DNA from: Paenibacillus sp. BSR1-1
GTDB lineage: Bacteria > Bacillota > Bacilli > Bacillales > Cytobacillaceae
Length of the DNA: 64,000 nucleotides
Assembly: GCF_030403775.1 (NCBI RefSeq)
Contig: NZ_JAQMWQ010000008.1
Location: 56,422 to 120,421, forward strand
Direction: 5' to 3'
The notes under the pieces were generated by a model. The model was not told where the DNA came from, searched no databases, and saw nothing but the letters and a program-made list of their open reading frames with translations. Position 1 is the first letter of the stretch; every line of letters begins with the position of its first letter. The position numbers and the translations under genes were made by a program. Of this stretch, positions 50,653 to 59,113 are shown in pieces.

Positions 50653-51324
50653 TTACTCCTTCAACATGTATCCCACACCACGAACGGTTCGAATTACACC
50701 ATCAAAGTTGAAGGGAGCTAATTTTTTCCTAAGATAATGGATGTAGAGCTCTACGATTGCATCCGTTGTCTCAGATTCAAGTCCCCAAACTCGCTGAAAA
50801 AACTGATCCTTCGTTAAGATTTGTTCTTTATTTTGAATCAGATAATAAAGTAATTCGTACTCTTTAATCGTTAATTTTAATGCATCCCCGTTGATAAAAC
50901 CCTCATGCTGGTTAGTATCCAATAGAATTGGGCCATATGTTATCTTACCTTCTTTTCCAATCTTACCGGCACGACGCAGTAAGGAGCGAACCCTTGCTAA
51001 GAACTCCTCAGTCGCAAAAGGCTTTACAATATAATCATCTGCACCTAAATCCAGACCATGGACTTTATCCTCAATCCGGTCCTTAGCTGTAAGAAATAAG
51101 GTTGGGGTTTGACAGCCTTTATCTCGCAATTTTTTCATGACCGTATAGCCATCCATGATTGGCAGCATGATATCAAGTGTAATTAGGTCATACTCATTTA
51201 ATGTCGCCAGAAGATAACCTTCTTCCCCATTTTCCGCCTGGTCCACCTGGTACTTTTCTTCTTCTAATATTTTTGAAATGATTCTTCTTAAGGGCAAATC
51301 ATCTTCTACAACCAACACACGCAT
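50653..51324 (-). CDS. OmpR-family response regulator of the flavin-redox operon
   Basis: A 223-residue regulator. The receiver domain has Glu7-Asp8-Asp9, phosphoacceptor Asp51 in LITLDIMLP, and the conserved Lys in YIVKPFATEEF near residue 102. The C-terminal winged helix ends in TVRGVGYMLKE. It lies between the RnfD-like gene and the kinase gene, so the two-component system is likely to control the redox genes upstream in the same operon. Confidence 0.93.
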   Translation of the reverse strand: MRVLVVEDDLPLRRIISKILEEEKYQVDQAENGEEGYLLATLNEYDLITLDIMLPIMDGYTVMKKLRDKGCQTPTLFLTAKDRIEDKVHGLDLGADDYIVKPFATEEFLARVRSLLRRAGKIGKEGKITYGPILLDTNQHEGFINGDALKLTIKEYELLYYLIQNKEQILTKDQFFQRVWGLESETTDAIVELYIHYLRKKLAPFNFDGVIRTVRGVGYMLKE

Positions 51325-51364
51325 GACTACCCATCATCCCCTATCTTTAGCATTAGTATTTTGT

Positions 51365-52195
51365 TCATTTTCCAAGAGCTCTATGTCCAGAATTAACTCT
51401 TTGTATTTTGGCAGCAGACTTTGCGTAAGATATTCTTTTATTTAAATAATTATAGAGATTTCCTATAAAGGCTCCGACATACAGATAGGTAAGCCCTCCA
51501 AAGAGCCCATAAACAATGGTGCCTGACACCGCTACAAGAATACCAAAAATAACCTGGTTTTTGTTTTTTGCTGGAGATGTTGGCGGATCCGTCAGCATAA
51601 AAAAGGCAAAAAACAGAGCAGCATTGATAAAGGGCGGACGAAGTGCATCTGATGCATCACCTATATTAAGAAGCCCCATAAAAAACAACAGGACAAAAGA
51701 GGTACCCAAATAGGAAAGGAGTTGAGGGTATTTCATTACCCTATCGGTCACTAGATAACCGCCAACCAAAACGAAAATCATCGTCCATACGGGAAGGTCA
51801 CCAAAAGCTCCCCACCAGCTTTGTCCAGTTTGAAAGATAAAGATGTTTATGAATAATCCAAATGCTGCTGGATTAAAAATGGGCTTTTTCTTATAAACTA
51901 AGAGATGCTTAGATAAAATAGCAATAATGGCAGTGGCCGCTACAACTAGTGAAGAGGTTGTAAAATTTAGAATCAAAGAAATAATTAAGCCAGTAATAAC
52001 GGTACTGTCTCGGCCGATTTTTCGTTTAAAGATGGCGCAATAAATGTAGTCTGTGATCAGTGCTGCACTAACCGAAATGAAACTATTTTTAATTCCCATC
52101 CATGTCAGTGAACCTATAGATGCAATGACCAAATAGAGAGTCATCGCAATCGCTACATATCCCTTAGGTGTTTTCATCCATTTCTTTGCTTCCAA
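51365..52195 (-). CDS. RnfD/NqrB-like membrane flavoprotein subunit
   Basis: A 276-residue membrane protein with about nine segments and RnfD/NqrB-family signatures: KKPIFNPAAFGLFINIF near residue 104, and MLTDPPTSPAKNKNQVIFG near 198, the region that carries FMN in studied relatives. It starts at TTG 52195 behind GGAGGGAT, directly after the apbE stop. It would pass electrons across or within the membrane to the FMN-binding protein encoded upstream. A 13-base REP-like word forms part of the coding sequence (V-S-G-T near residue 224). Confidence 0.85.
   Translation of the reverse strand: MEAKKWMKTPKGYVAIAMTLYLVIASIGSLTWMGIKNSFISVSAALITDYIYCAIFKRKIGRDSTVITGLIISLILNFTTSSLVVAATAIIAILSKHLLVYKKKPIFNPAAFGLFINIFIFQTGQSWWGAFGDLPVWTMIFVLVGGYLVTDRVMKYPQLLSYLGTSFVLLFFMGLLNIGDASDALRPPFINAALFFAFFMLTDPPTSPAKNKNQVIFGILVAVSGTIVYGLFGGLTYLYVGAFIGNLYNYLNKRISYAKSAAKIQRVNSGHRALGK
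51518..51530. repeat. REP-like word inside the RnfD-like coding sequence
   Basis: GGTGCCTGACACC matches perfectly and is in frame on the minus strand as part of GTG TCA GGC ACC (V-S-G-T). There is no second arm or core beside it. Confidence 0.7.
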
Positions 52196-53064
52196 TTATA
52201 TCCCTCCTATTCTTTTGAACTGTAATTCTGGTGTGATAAATAATCCCTTTAGTTCAAGGTTTTCCATGACTATCTGCCCTTCAGGTAAAAAGGCGACGGT
52301 AGAAAACGCATCTGCCATCATCGCGTATGGGGCAATAACACTGCAGCTCACCCATTCGTTCGGGGAGTTTTTCGTTTTGGGATTCACAATATGATGTCCC
52401 TCCTTATTCAAAGGACTTCTCCGCTCATAACTGCCGGAGGTACAGATTGCTTCATTGCAAATTTGTATTGTTTCAATGATTTTACCTTTTAGGTACGGAT
52501 GCTGAATGCCAATTTTCCACTTGTTATGCTTTTCATCCATTCCTCCTGCAAATAAATCACCGCCCGCATTGACAATAAACCTCTCAAAGTCCTCCAATTC
52601 ATTAGCGGCCAAGTCGATTGCAAATCCTTTGGCTACAGCTCCTAAATCAATGACCATTGGTTTATTTATTGTTAATGTCCGAGTTTCCGGATTGAGGCCG
52701 ACGTCCTGATAATTAGCAGATTCATCTGCCTTACTTTGCATTTTCTCACCGGTCAAATAATGGCGATTAAAACCTGCCTTCTCGATTACTTTTCCTATTG
52801 CAGGATCAAATAATCCATCAGTTAATTTCGCCATTTCCATCGCAAAAAAAAGAGGCTCGTATAAAAACGGACTAATTTCCACTGGTGTTCTTAGCTTTTG
52901 GCATGCCTGCATTAATTCACTCGAACTGGTAATCTACAAACTTGCTCTACTTTTTGAAAAGCTGTGAATGCACGGTTTATCTTTTTTTCTATTTCTTCCC
53001 TGTTTTTACTAGAAATCACTTCAATCTCTACGACAGTGTCCATATACAATTTTGTTTTCTTCAT
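52196..53064 (-). pseudogene. apbE: FAD:protein FMN transferase ApbE, frameshifted
   Basis: The 5' part starts at ATG 53064 and encodes KLYMDTVVEIEVISSKNREE to FQKVEQVCR, then leaves frame and stops at 52912. The rest continues in another frame, with SSSELMQACQKLRTPVEISP in place of the ApbE element CSRF...SEL, then FDPAIGKVIE, DLGAVAKGFAIDLAA near 130 and VNAGGDLFAGG near 155. The gene would be whole if one T were restored at about 52931-52932 (AGATTACC read as AGATTTACC). ApbE attaches FMN to a Thr of exported flavoproteins. A sequencing error would explain the shift equally well. Confidence 0.88.
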
Positions 53065-53068
53065 CACT

Positions 53069-53533
53069 TTAACCTTGATTGTTTTTGGCCAGGTCCAGTG
53101 CCTGCTGTACCGCATCTTCAAATGCTTGTGTGCTATAGGTTGCCCCCGATACATTCGTCACTTGAGCATTTTGAGTCTGAAGTACTTCATCAGGGAGACC
53201 TACCACGTCTCTTTCTGAATAGTGCATGGCAAAGTCGGTTATCTCTACATCTGTAATCTTGTCGTTTTGAATCGTTACTTGAACACCGATCGAACCGCGC
53301 CTGTTCCAGCCAGATCCTGTAAATGTGCCTTCTTTATATATCTTGTCCGATTGAACAGCCTTCTGAACAATGTTCGCGTTATCGCTATTCGTTTTATGTG
53401 CTTGAATATTTTTCTCAATATGAAGTGATTGACCTTGGGCAACCTGTGTTTCCGTTGTAAAATAACCTGCTGCGTATACTGCTGCAACTGCAGTAGAACA
53501 AAGAAGTACCCACTTTTTGTCCTTTTTTTTCAT
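53069..53533 (-). CDS. Exported FMN-binding domain protein, ApbE target
   Basis: A 154-residue protein with one N-terminal membrane segment (WVLLCSTAVAAVYAAGYFT), so the rest faces outside. The FMN_bind domain contains NVSGATYST, the S-G-A-T flavinylation motif; Thr132 is the expected FMN attachment site. It is the first gene of an operon followed by apbE, the RnfD-like subunit and a two-component system. It would act as an extracytoplasmic one-electron carrier. The final acceptor is unknown. Four bases separate its stop codon from the apbE start. Confidence 0.88.
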   Translation of the reverse strand: MKKKDKKWVLLCSTAVAAVYAAGYFTTETQVAQGQSLHIEKNIQAHKTNSDNANIVQKAVQSDKIYKEGTFTGSGWNRRGSIGVQVTIQNDKITDVEITDFAMHYSERDVVGLPDEVLQTQNAQVTNVSGATYSTQAFEDAVQQALDLAKNNQG

Positions 53534-53868
53534 ATAATAACCCTCCTGACAACACTATTTTGTTACAGAAAACAGTATATCCAGGCAATCTTAGAATTTT
53601 CTTAGAAAAGCTAATAAAAGATAAATAGCATAAGTACAGCACATATATCTTGTAAGACTGATAAAAACCAAATTTAAACATGACAAAAAACCATACCTAA
53701 ATTTATTAAGTAGTGGCTTTTATTCGACCCGCTTGTTCCCAGCAATAGTAATAAACGTACCCTTCTGAATCACTCCGTCACGCAAAGCAATTTCCACATC
53801 TTGTTGAACCTTCAAGTCATGAAAGCTTTGGTCTCTAGTTTGCTTTTATAAAGAACTCCCTATATATA
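53534..53868. other. Intergenic region with a coding remnant
   Basis: The minus frame from about 53850 to the stop at 53720 reads SFHDLKVQQDVEIALRDGVI and then QKGTFITIAGNKRVE. It has no start codon or ribosome binding site and looks like the 3' end of a lost gene that I do not recognise. Closer to the FMN-binding gene the sequence is A/T-rich and should carry its promoter, but none is obvious. Confidence 0.45.
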
Positions 53869-53923
53869 AAAAATGTACCCTTAAGGCTGACACTTAAAAG
53901 GTCTGTCTCTAGGGTACATTTTT
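53869..53923 (-). terminator. Terminator of rlmCD
   Basis: AAAAATGTACCCT and AGGGTACATTTTT form a 13-bp stem with a 29-base apical region. On the minus strand it is followed by TTTATATATA. Confidence 0.82.
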
Positions 53924-53930
53924 ACTTTTA

Positions 53931-55310
53931 TTAGTTAACTTCTTTTATTACCAATTTCGTAACGGCTTCCACATGTGTAGTCATCGGGAACATGTCCACC
54001 GGCTGTACTTCTACCGTTTTATAGCCTCCATCTTCAAGAATACGTAAATCCCGTGCCAAGGTGGCCGGGTTACAGGATACATAAACAACCTTTTTGGGTT
54101 TCATTTCAATGATGGTTTGCAACAATGCCTCATCACAGCCTTTACGCGGCGGATCGACAACAAGTACATCTGCAACATTGCCTTCCTTATACCACTTAGG
54201 AATTACAATCTCTGCTTCCCCGGCCGCAAACTCCGCATTCTTAATCCCATTCAATTCCGCATTCCGTTTGGCGTCCTCAATCGCCTCCGGAACAACTTCT
54301 ACACCGAAAACCTTCTTTGCTTTTTGTGCTATAAATAATGAAATCGTTCCGATTCCACAATACGCATCAATAACATTTTCTTCCCCAGTTAAGTTTGCGT
54401 ATTCAAGTGCTTTATCGTATAGAACCTTTGTCTGCACTGGGTTCACTTGGTAAAAGGATAGCGCAGAAATCGCAAATTTCACATCGCCAATATAGTCATA
54501 GATAACTTCATTCCCCCATAATAAAGTCGTCTTTTCCCCTAAAATAACGTTTGTCCGTTTGGCATTGACGTTATGGACAATCGACTTTACTTTTGGCAGG
54601 CGGGCGGCAATTTCCTCAACTAGCTTTTTCTGATGTGGTATTTCTGAAGTCTTTGTAATAATCACAACCATCAGTTCACCAGTTTGTTTTCCGTACCTCG
54701 CCATAATGTGCCTTAGCACACCTTTATGCGATTCCTCCTGGTAAGCGGGAATACCAAGCCTGCTGCAGATTTCCTTCACGGCCTGTACCGCTTCGTTCAC
54801 TTCTGGAAGCTGGATCACACTTTCATCCGTATCAACAATTTCATGGCTTCTTGGCTTAAAAAATCCGGCAATAAGCTTGCCGTCTTTTTCCCCCACTGGC
54901 ACCTGTGCTTTGTTCCGGTACTGCAAAGGGTTATCCATCCCAAGAATCGGGTGGACGATAACATCTTCGAGTTTACCAATACGCGTCAATACCTGACGAA
55001 CTTGATTTTCCTTATATTGAAGCTGACCATCATAGCTGATATGCTCAAGCTGGCAGCCGCCATATTTATGCTTTTCATCGTTTTGAATATCAACCCTATA
55101 CGGGCTCTTTTCATAGAGCTCGATTAAACGCCCAAAACCGTAGCCTTTATTGGCCTTGATCACCTTTACTTTTGCTTTTTCACCTGGCAGCCCGTTCGGA
55201 ACAAAAATCGGATAGCCTTCCACCTTGGCTACCCCAGCTCCGTCATGGGTTAAATCTTCAAAAATCACATCTATGTAATCATTCTTATTTACTGGCAATG
55301 TTCTGCTCAT
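53931..55310 (-). CDS. rlmCD: 23S rRNA (uracil-C5)-methyltransferase, TrmA/RlmD family
   Basis: The ATG at 55310 (AAAGGAAG upstream) gives 459 residues, the usual length. It has an N-terminal TRAM domain ([20 protein letters not shown]), a central region, and a C-terminal methyltransferase with the SAM motif [16 protein letters not shown] near residue 315. [14 protein letters not shown] is near 393 and the catalytic Cys lies in [15 protein letters not shown] near 415. It methylates 23S rRNA uridines (747 and/or 1939 in the RlmCD type). In the iron-sulfur region only KYGGCQLEH is seen, so three of the four cluster Cys of E. coli RlmD appear to be missing. Confidence 0.9.
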   Translation of the reverse strand: MSRTLPVNKNDYIDVIFEDLTHDGAGVAKVEGYPIFVPNGLPGEKAKVKVIKANKGYGFGRLIELYEKSPYRVDIQNDEKHKYGGCQLEHISYDGQLQYKENQVRQVLTRIGKLEDVIVHPILGMDNPLQYRNKAQVPVGEKDGKLIAGFFKPRSHEIVDTDESVIQLPEVNEAVQAVKEICSRLGIPAYQEESHKGVLRHIMARYGKQTGELMVVIITKTSEIPHQKKLVEEIAARLPKVKSIVHNVNAKRTNVILGEKTTLLWGNEVIYDYIGDVKFAISALSFYQVNPVQTKVLYDKALEYANLTGEENVIDAYCGIGTISLFIAQKAKKVFGVEVVPEAIEDAKRNAELNGIKNAEFAAGEAEIVIPKWYKEGNVADVLVVDPPRKGCDEALLQTIIEMKPKKVVYVSCNPATLARDLRILEDGGYKTVEVQPVDMFPMTTHVEAVTKLVIKEVN

Positions 55311-55387
55311 TCGTTTCTTCCTTTGCTCCGTTTTGACTAGATGAATTGTATCACACAATGGCGAAGAATACGAAATGAGTCCCCGTA

Positions 55388-55500
55388 TTCCGCTGAATTC
55401 AGCATTCATTCCGCGAACTTTTTACTTTATTTCTCGAAAAACCAATTTAATTTCGCGGGATTTCACAATAATACCGCCGATTAATCAATTATTTTCGCCC
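55388..55500. repeat. 21-nt-period word array, TTCCGC / TTCGC words
   Basis: The G of the CG step falls at 55392, 55413, 55436, 55455, 55476 and 55497. Apart from a +2 slip at 55436, the step is 21 bases. The words are TTCCGCTG, TTCCGCGAA, TTCTCGAAA, TTTCGCGGG, TACCGCCG and TTTCGCCC. The array lies upstream of rlmCD and on the rlmCD side of the terminator at 55507. Confidence 0.75.
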
Positions 55501-55506
55501 AAATAA

Positions 55507-55556
55507 AAAAATAAAGGCAGGGATCATAAATATTTCCTCACACTGCCTTTATTTTT
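55507..55556. terminator. Long hairpin terminator between two word arrays
   Basis: AAAAATAAAGGCAG and CTGCCTTTATTTTT form a 14-bp stem with a 22-base apical region. Its symmetric A/T ends allow function on both strands. It probably ends the folE/CDGSH transcript. Confidence 0.8.
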
Positions 55557-55599
55557 ATGATTTATATGAAAATCTCACAATAAATTTGAAGAGCATTTT

Positions 55600-55697
55600 A
55601 TATTTACTCACAGAAAATTAGTGTTTATTCGCCAAACTTTCATTTTACTCGCTATTTATCTCTGTTTACTCGCAATTTTTTCCACTTTACTCGCGAA
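55600..55697. repeat. 21-nt-period word array, word TTTACTCGC
   Basis: TTTACTC/TTTATTC words have their A at 55606, 55627, 55647, 55668 and 55689, giving steps of 21, 20, 21 and 21 bases. Four are followed by GC. The spacers are unrelated. The array is between the CDGSH gene end and the terminator at 55507. Confidence 0.88.
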
Positions 55698-55720
55698 ACC
55701 CTTCGGCCACCTTAACCAAT

Positions 55721-55927
55721 TTACTTTCCATCCCCAGCCCTTGGACTGCTTTCAAATCCGCCTTTCTTATGAGAGCCGTCACAAAACGGCTTTTTACCCG
55801 AAAGACCGCAGCGGCACAAATACACTTTTGCTTTTTTCGGAAACTCATTTCCTTCCGCATCGATTAATTGGAAGTCACCGGTTACGGCAAGTGGACCATT
55901 GTCAGAGATCTTAATTTGATTTTCCAT
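55721..55927 (-). CDS. CDGSH iron-sulfur domain protein
   Basis: A 68-residue cytosolic protein whose C-terminal half is a CDGSH cluster module: YLCRCGLSGKKPFCDGSHKK, with three Cys and one His that bind a [2Fe-2S] cluster. The N-terminus (IKISDNGPLAVTGDFQLIDA) is the usual lead-in. Such small proteins may transfer clusters or sense redox state; the role here is unknown. It follows folE by 13 bases and shares its transcript. Confidence 0.92.
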   Translation of the reverse strand: MENQIKISDNGPLAVTGDFQLIDAEGNEFPKKAKVYLCRCGLSGKKPFCDGSHKKGGFESSPRAGDGK

Positions 55928-55940
55928 TTCTATCAGTCTC

Positions 55941-56585
55941 CTAACTTTTTATTAATGAAAGAAATTCAGCCCTTAGTTCAGCTCGTTCTTCAAAGACTCC
56001 AGAAATGCTGGTAGTCGTTGTCAAGGCATCTGATTTTTTTGCTCCCCTGCTGCACATACACATGTGTTTAGCTTCAATGATGACAAACGTCCCTTTCGGC
56101 TCCAAAATTTCATCCATAGCTGCGGCAATTTGGGTTGTCAGTCTCTCTTGCACCTGGAATCGTTTTGCATACCCATCCACCACGCGAGCAATCTTAGATA
56201 AACCTGTAATTTTTTCTCTCGGGATGTAGCCTACATGGGCAACACCATAAAACGGTGCAAAGTGATGTTCACACATCGAATAAAACTCGATATCCTTAAT
56301 TAAAATCAAGCCCTTTTGATGAATGTCAAATGTCTTTTCCAGGTGAAGCCTTGGGTCCTCCTGATACCCTTCTGTGTATTCCAGGAATGCTTTAAGTACT
56401 CTGAATGGTGTTTCCTGCAATCCATCCCGATCAGGGTCATCGCCGCAAAGTTTGATTAATTCTCTTATGGCATTAGTAATTCTATGAACCTCCATGATAT
56501 TTTCATTCATATCTTCCACTATAGGAGTAAATAATTTTGGGAATTTCTCACTTAATTTAAGCAATTGCTCTCGAGTCATTACCAC
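55941..56585 (-). CDS. folE: GTP cyclohydrolase I
   Basis: A 214-residue enzyme (usual length about 190, with a slightly long N-terminus). It converts GTP to 7,8-dihydroneopterin triphosphate, the first step of folate and related pterin synthesis. Zinc ligands are in FYSMCEHHFAPFYG near residue 105 and in KHMCMCSRGAKKS near 175. RVVDGYAKRFQVQERLT near 135 is typical. The start is GTG 56585 or ATG 56579 behind AAAGGA. It lies between a SufR-like regulator and the CDGSH gene in one operon. Confidence 0.93.
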   Translation of the reverse strand: MVMTREQLLKLSEKFPKLFTPIVEDMNENIMEVHRITNAIRELIKLCGDDPDRDGLQETPFRVLKAFLEYTEGYQEDPRLHLEKTFDIHQKGLILIKDIEFYSMCEHHFAPFYGVAHVGYIPREKITGLSKIARVVDGYAKRFQVQERLTTQIAAAMDEILEPKGTFVIIEAKHMCMCSRGAKKSDALTTTTSISGVFEERAELRAEFLSLIKS

Positions 56586-56603
56586 ACCATTCCTTTGTTA
56601 TGA

Positions 56604-57290
56604 TTAGGACTCTTCATCCTCCATGATGATACAGGGAATATTACTATCAACAGGTTCATTTATTTGCACATGAAATGCGCAACAGCCATCCCCATTCTGA
56701 AGGCGCTGCACTCTATTTACGCTGCATCCAAGCAAATGGGTGAGAACTGATACGGTAACACTGCAAAGAATAGGCCGCTTTAAGGCCACATTGTGAAAAG
56801 GGCAATTCCTCTCAATCAGATAATAATCGTTACCCTTTTGAACAACTTCCATATAAAAGTCATTTTTCATGTAAAAATCCTTTAGTGCATTTAACCTTTC
56901 GATGGTAGTTAAGCCCGCCAATTTCGGTTCCCATTCACGAACTCTTTCATCAATCATTGCAGAAAGCACTTGTTTAAGTGCCGGCTTCCCAAGGTGATTG
57001 ACCATTGTATCAAGAACCTCGATTGTTAAATGGTCGTAATTTTTTTCAAACAAATGCTCTCCTGCTGTGGTTAGACGATAGCGGATATGCGGACGGCCAA
57101 TGCCATTATTTTTTTCAGCGAAACGGCTGACCCAGCCATCCCTTTCTAATTGCAGCAGGTGCTGACGAACACCCTCACCAGTTATGTCCAGCACCGACGC
57201 TATTTCACTCATGGAGGCTGCTCCATTACTTTTTATGACATGAATAATCCTCTGCCTCGGTTCTGATAAATGTTCAGCTTGGAAACTCAA
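56604..57290 (-). CDS. SufR-like iron-sulfur transcription regulator
   Basis: A 228-residue regulator. The N-terminal winged helix is PRQRIIHVIKSNGAASMSEI, then ASVLDITGEGVRQHLLQLER. The C-terminal half carries Cys in NCPFHNVA, LKRPILCSVT, HLLGCSVN and NGDGCCAFHV, spaced about 12-13 residues apart, which matches the cluster ligands of SufR-type repressors. A Fe-S sensing role is therefore likely. It stands 18 bases before folE with the same orientation. Confidence 0.85.
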   Translation of the reverse strand: MSFQAEHLSEPRQRIIHVIKSNGAASMSEIASVLDITGEGVRQHLLQLERDGWVSRFAEKNNGIGRPHIRYRLTTAGEHLFEKNYDHLTIEVLDTMVNHLGKPALKQVLSAMIDERVREWEPKLAGLTTIERLNALKDFYMKNDFYMEVVQKGNDYYLIERNCPFHNVALKRPILCSVTVSVLTHLLGCSVNRVQRLQNGDGCCAFHVQINEPVDSNIPCIIMEDEES

Positions 57291-57469
57291 GAATTCCCCT
57301 CCCCGCTGTTCTTTTTACAAATATATTCATGAATTTAAATAATAGTTCAAGTTTTTTATTGATAAAGTTGATTAATCGAATTAAAATAGCCCAATCTAAT
57401 GATTAGGCTCAATAGTACCATTTTTTAAATCTGCGTTTAACATTATACACAAGAAGGTGTGCCGTAAAA

Positions 57470-58366
57470 TTGGATATTAAACACTTACAATACTTTATAG
57501 AAGTTTCAAATTATAATAGCTTCTCACGTGCCGCAAATCATTTATTTATTACACAGCCTACCATTAGTAAGATGATCAAAAACTTAGAAACGGAACTTGG
57601 AGTCGCCCTTTTCGATCGTTCTCGAAAGCAATTAACCTTAACTGATGCAGGGCGAATCATTTTAGAGCAAGCAAAACTTATTGACAAAGCATTTAAGAAT
57701 TTAGAAATGGAATTGGATAACCTTACAGGACTGAAAAAAGGGCATATTCGCATCGGCCTGCCGCCTATATTTGATGCCCACCATTTCCTTAAGATTGTGG
57801 GGAGTTTTCACGAAAGATACCCAGGGATTACCTTCCAATTGGTTGAGGAAGGCTCAAAAAAAATAGAGGAAAATGTTGAAAAGAATCTTCTGGATGTCGG
57901 TGTAGTGGTTCTTCCAACTAAGAATGAGATATTTGAGCATTTTTCTTTTATGGAAGAAAACCTTAATCTTATTGTGCACGCTTCACACCCTTTAGCAAAG
58001 AAAGAGGAAATCAATTTAGCGGAATTGGCAAATGAGTCGTTAATTTTGTTTAATAAAGATTTTGTCCTTAACGATCGAATCATTTTTGCTTGTAATAGTG
58101 CTGGCTTTAATCCACACATTATTTCGGAAAGTTCACAGCGCTCTTTTATTGAGGAAATGGTCGCAAGTAAATTTGGAGTTTCGCTCTTACCTGAAAGTAT
58201 TTGCCATCATTTAAATAAACATGTACGTTCGGTCAGAATTGTAAACCCGACTATTGGTTGGAACCTCGGGATAATCTGGGGGAAAAATCAATACTTCTCC
58301 TATGCAGCAAAAGAATGGCTTGAATTTATGAAAGACCAGCTTTCAATTTGTTATCAAAACGATTAA
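57470..58366 (+). CDS. LysR-family transcription regulator
   Basis: A 298-residue regulator starting at TTG 57470 (AAGAAGGTG upstream). The N-terminal winged helix is MDIKHLQYFIEVSNYNSFSR, then AANHLFITQPTISKMIKNLE. A substrate-binding domain follows from about residue 90 (GHIRIGLPPIFDAHHFL). It diverges from the SufR-folE-CDGSH unit with about 180 bases between, and its target may be that unit or distant genes. It is followed directly by its own terminator. Confidence 0.9.
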   Translation: MDIKHLQYFIEVSNYNSFSRAANHLFITQPTISKMIKNLETELGVALFDRSRKQLTLTDAGRIILEQAKLIDKAFKNLEMELDNLTGLKKGHIRIGLPPIFDAHHFLKIVGSFHERYPGITFQLVEEGSKKIEENVEKNLLDVGVVVLPTKNEIFEHFSFMEENLNLIVHASHPLAKKEEINLAELANESLILFNKDFVLNDRIIFACNSAGFNPHIISESSQRSFIEEMVASKFGVSLLPESICHHLNKHVRSVRIVNPTIGWNLGIIWGKNQYFSYAAKEWLEFMKDQLSICYQND

Positions 58367-58394
58367 AACAGTTCATTTTTGTGAACTGTTTTTT
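58365..58394 (+). terminator. Terminator of the LysR gene
   Basis: AAAACAGTTCA and TGAACTGTTTT form an 11-bp stem with a 6-base loop, followed by TT. It overlaps the stop codon. Confidence 0.88.
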
Positions 58395-58581
58395 CTTTCT
58401 ATCTATATATACATTGCATAGTTGAAAGCATTTACATAGATAAAAGCTATACGATTGATGAAATATAACCATTTTACTAATGTTTCAATGCGGCTTACAC
58501 TTGTTTCAGACAAGAAAAACCTTTTAATAACGTGGATATAGTTTTTACTAACTAAAATCCAAGCATGAAAGGATGCAACCA

Positions 58582-59100
58582 ATGAAAGCAAAAAAAGTAA
58601 AAGAAAGCCGCATTGTTAATACAGCTCAAGTATTATCCTGCGATTTAAATAATTACAATACATTGTTTGGCGGCGTTTTGATGAAAAAACTAGACGATGC
58701 CGCGACATTATCAGCTCGCCGTCATTCGAGAGTGAAAGAATGCGTGACGGCCTCAACAGACTCAATCGATTTTTTATGCCCTATTCATCAAACAGATTCT
58801 GTTTGTGTTGAATCGTTTGTAACTTATACAGGAAAAACCTCGATGGAAATTTTTTGTAAGGTTATTGCTGAGGATATCATGACTGGCGAACGCCGCATTG
58901 CTGCTACTGCATTTTTGACTTTTGTAGCCTTAGATGAGAATAAACAGCCCGTAATCGTCCCAAGTATCATCCCCGAAACGGATGAAGAAAAGTTTCTATA
59001 CCAAACAGGTAAGGAAAGGGCGGAAATCCGTAAATTAAGAAGAAAAAAGAGTAAAGAATTAGCAGCGTATATTTCAATAGAAAAGCCTTGGGATAAATAA
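58582..59100 (+). CDS. Acyl-CoA thioesterase (hotdog fold)
   Basis: The ATG at 58582 has AAAGGA eight bases upstream; the in-frame ATG at 58573 overlaps that site and is rejected. The 172-residue protein is a single hotdog domain of the YkhA/BFIT type. It has the active-site start DLNNYNTLFGGVLMKKLDDAA (Asn and Asp) near residue 22, then TASTDSIDFLCPIHQTDSV and SMEIFCKVIAED. It hydrolyses acyl-CoA to free fatty acid and CoA. The basic C-terminal tail (ERAEIRKLRRKKSKEL) is typical. Confidence 0.88.
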   Translation: MKAKKVKESRIVNTAQVLSCDLNNYNTLFGGVLMKKLDDAATLSARRHSRVKECVTASTDSIDFLCPIHQTDSVCVESFVTYTGKTSMEIFCKVIAEDIMTGERRIAATAFLTFVALDENKQPVIVPSIIPETDEEKFLYQTGKERAEIRKLRRKKSKELAAYISIEKPWDK

Positions 59101-59113
59101 AGGAGGAGCATCT

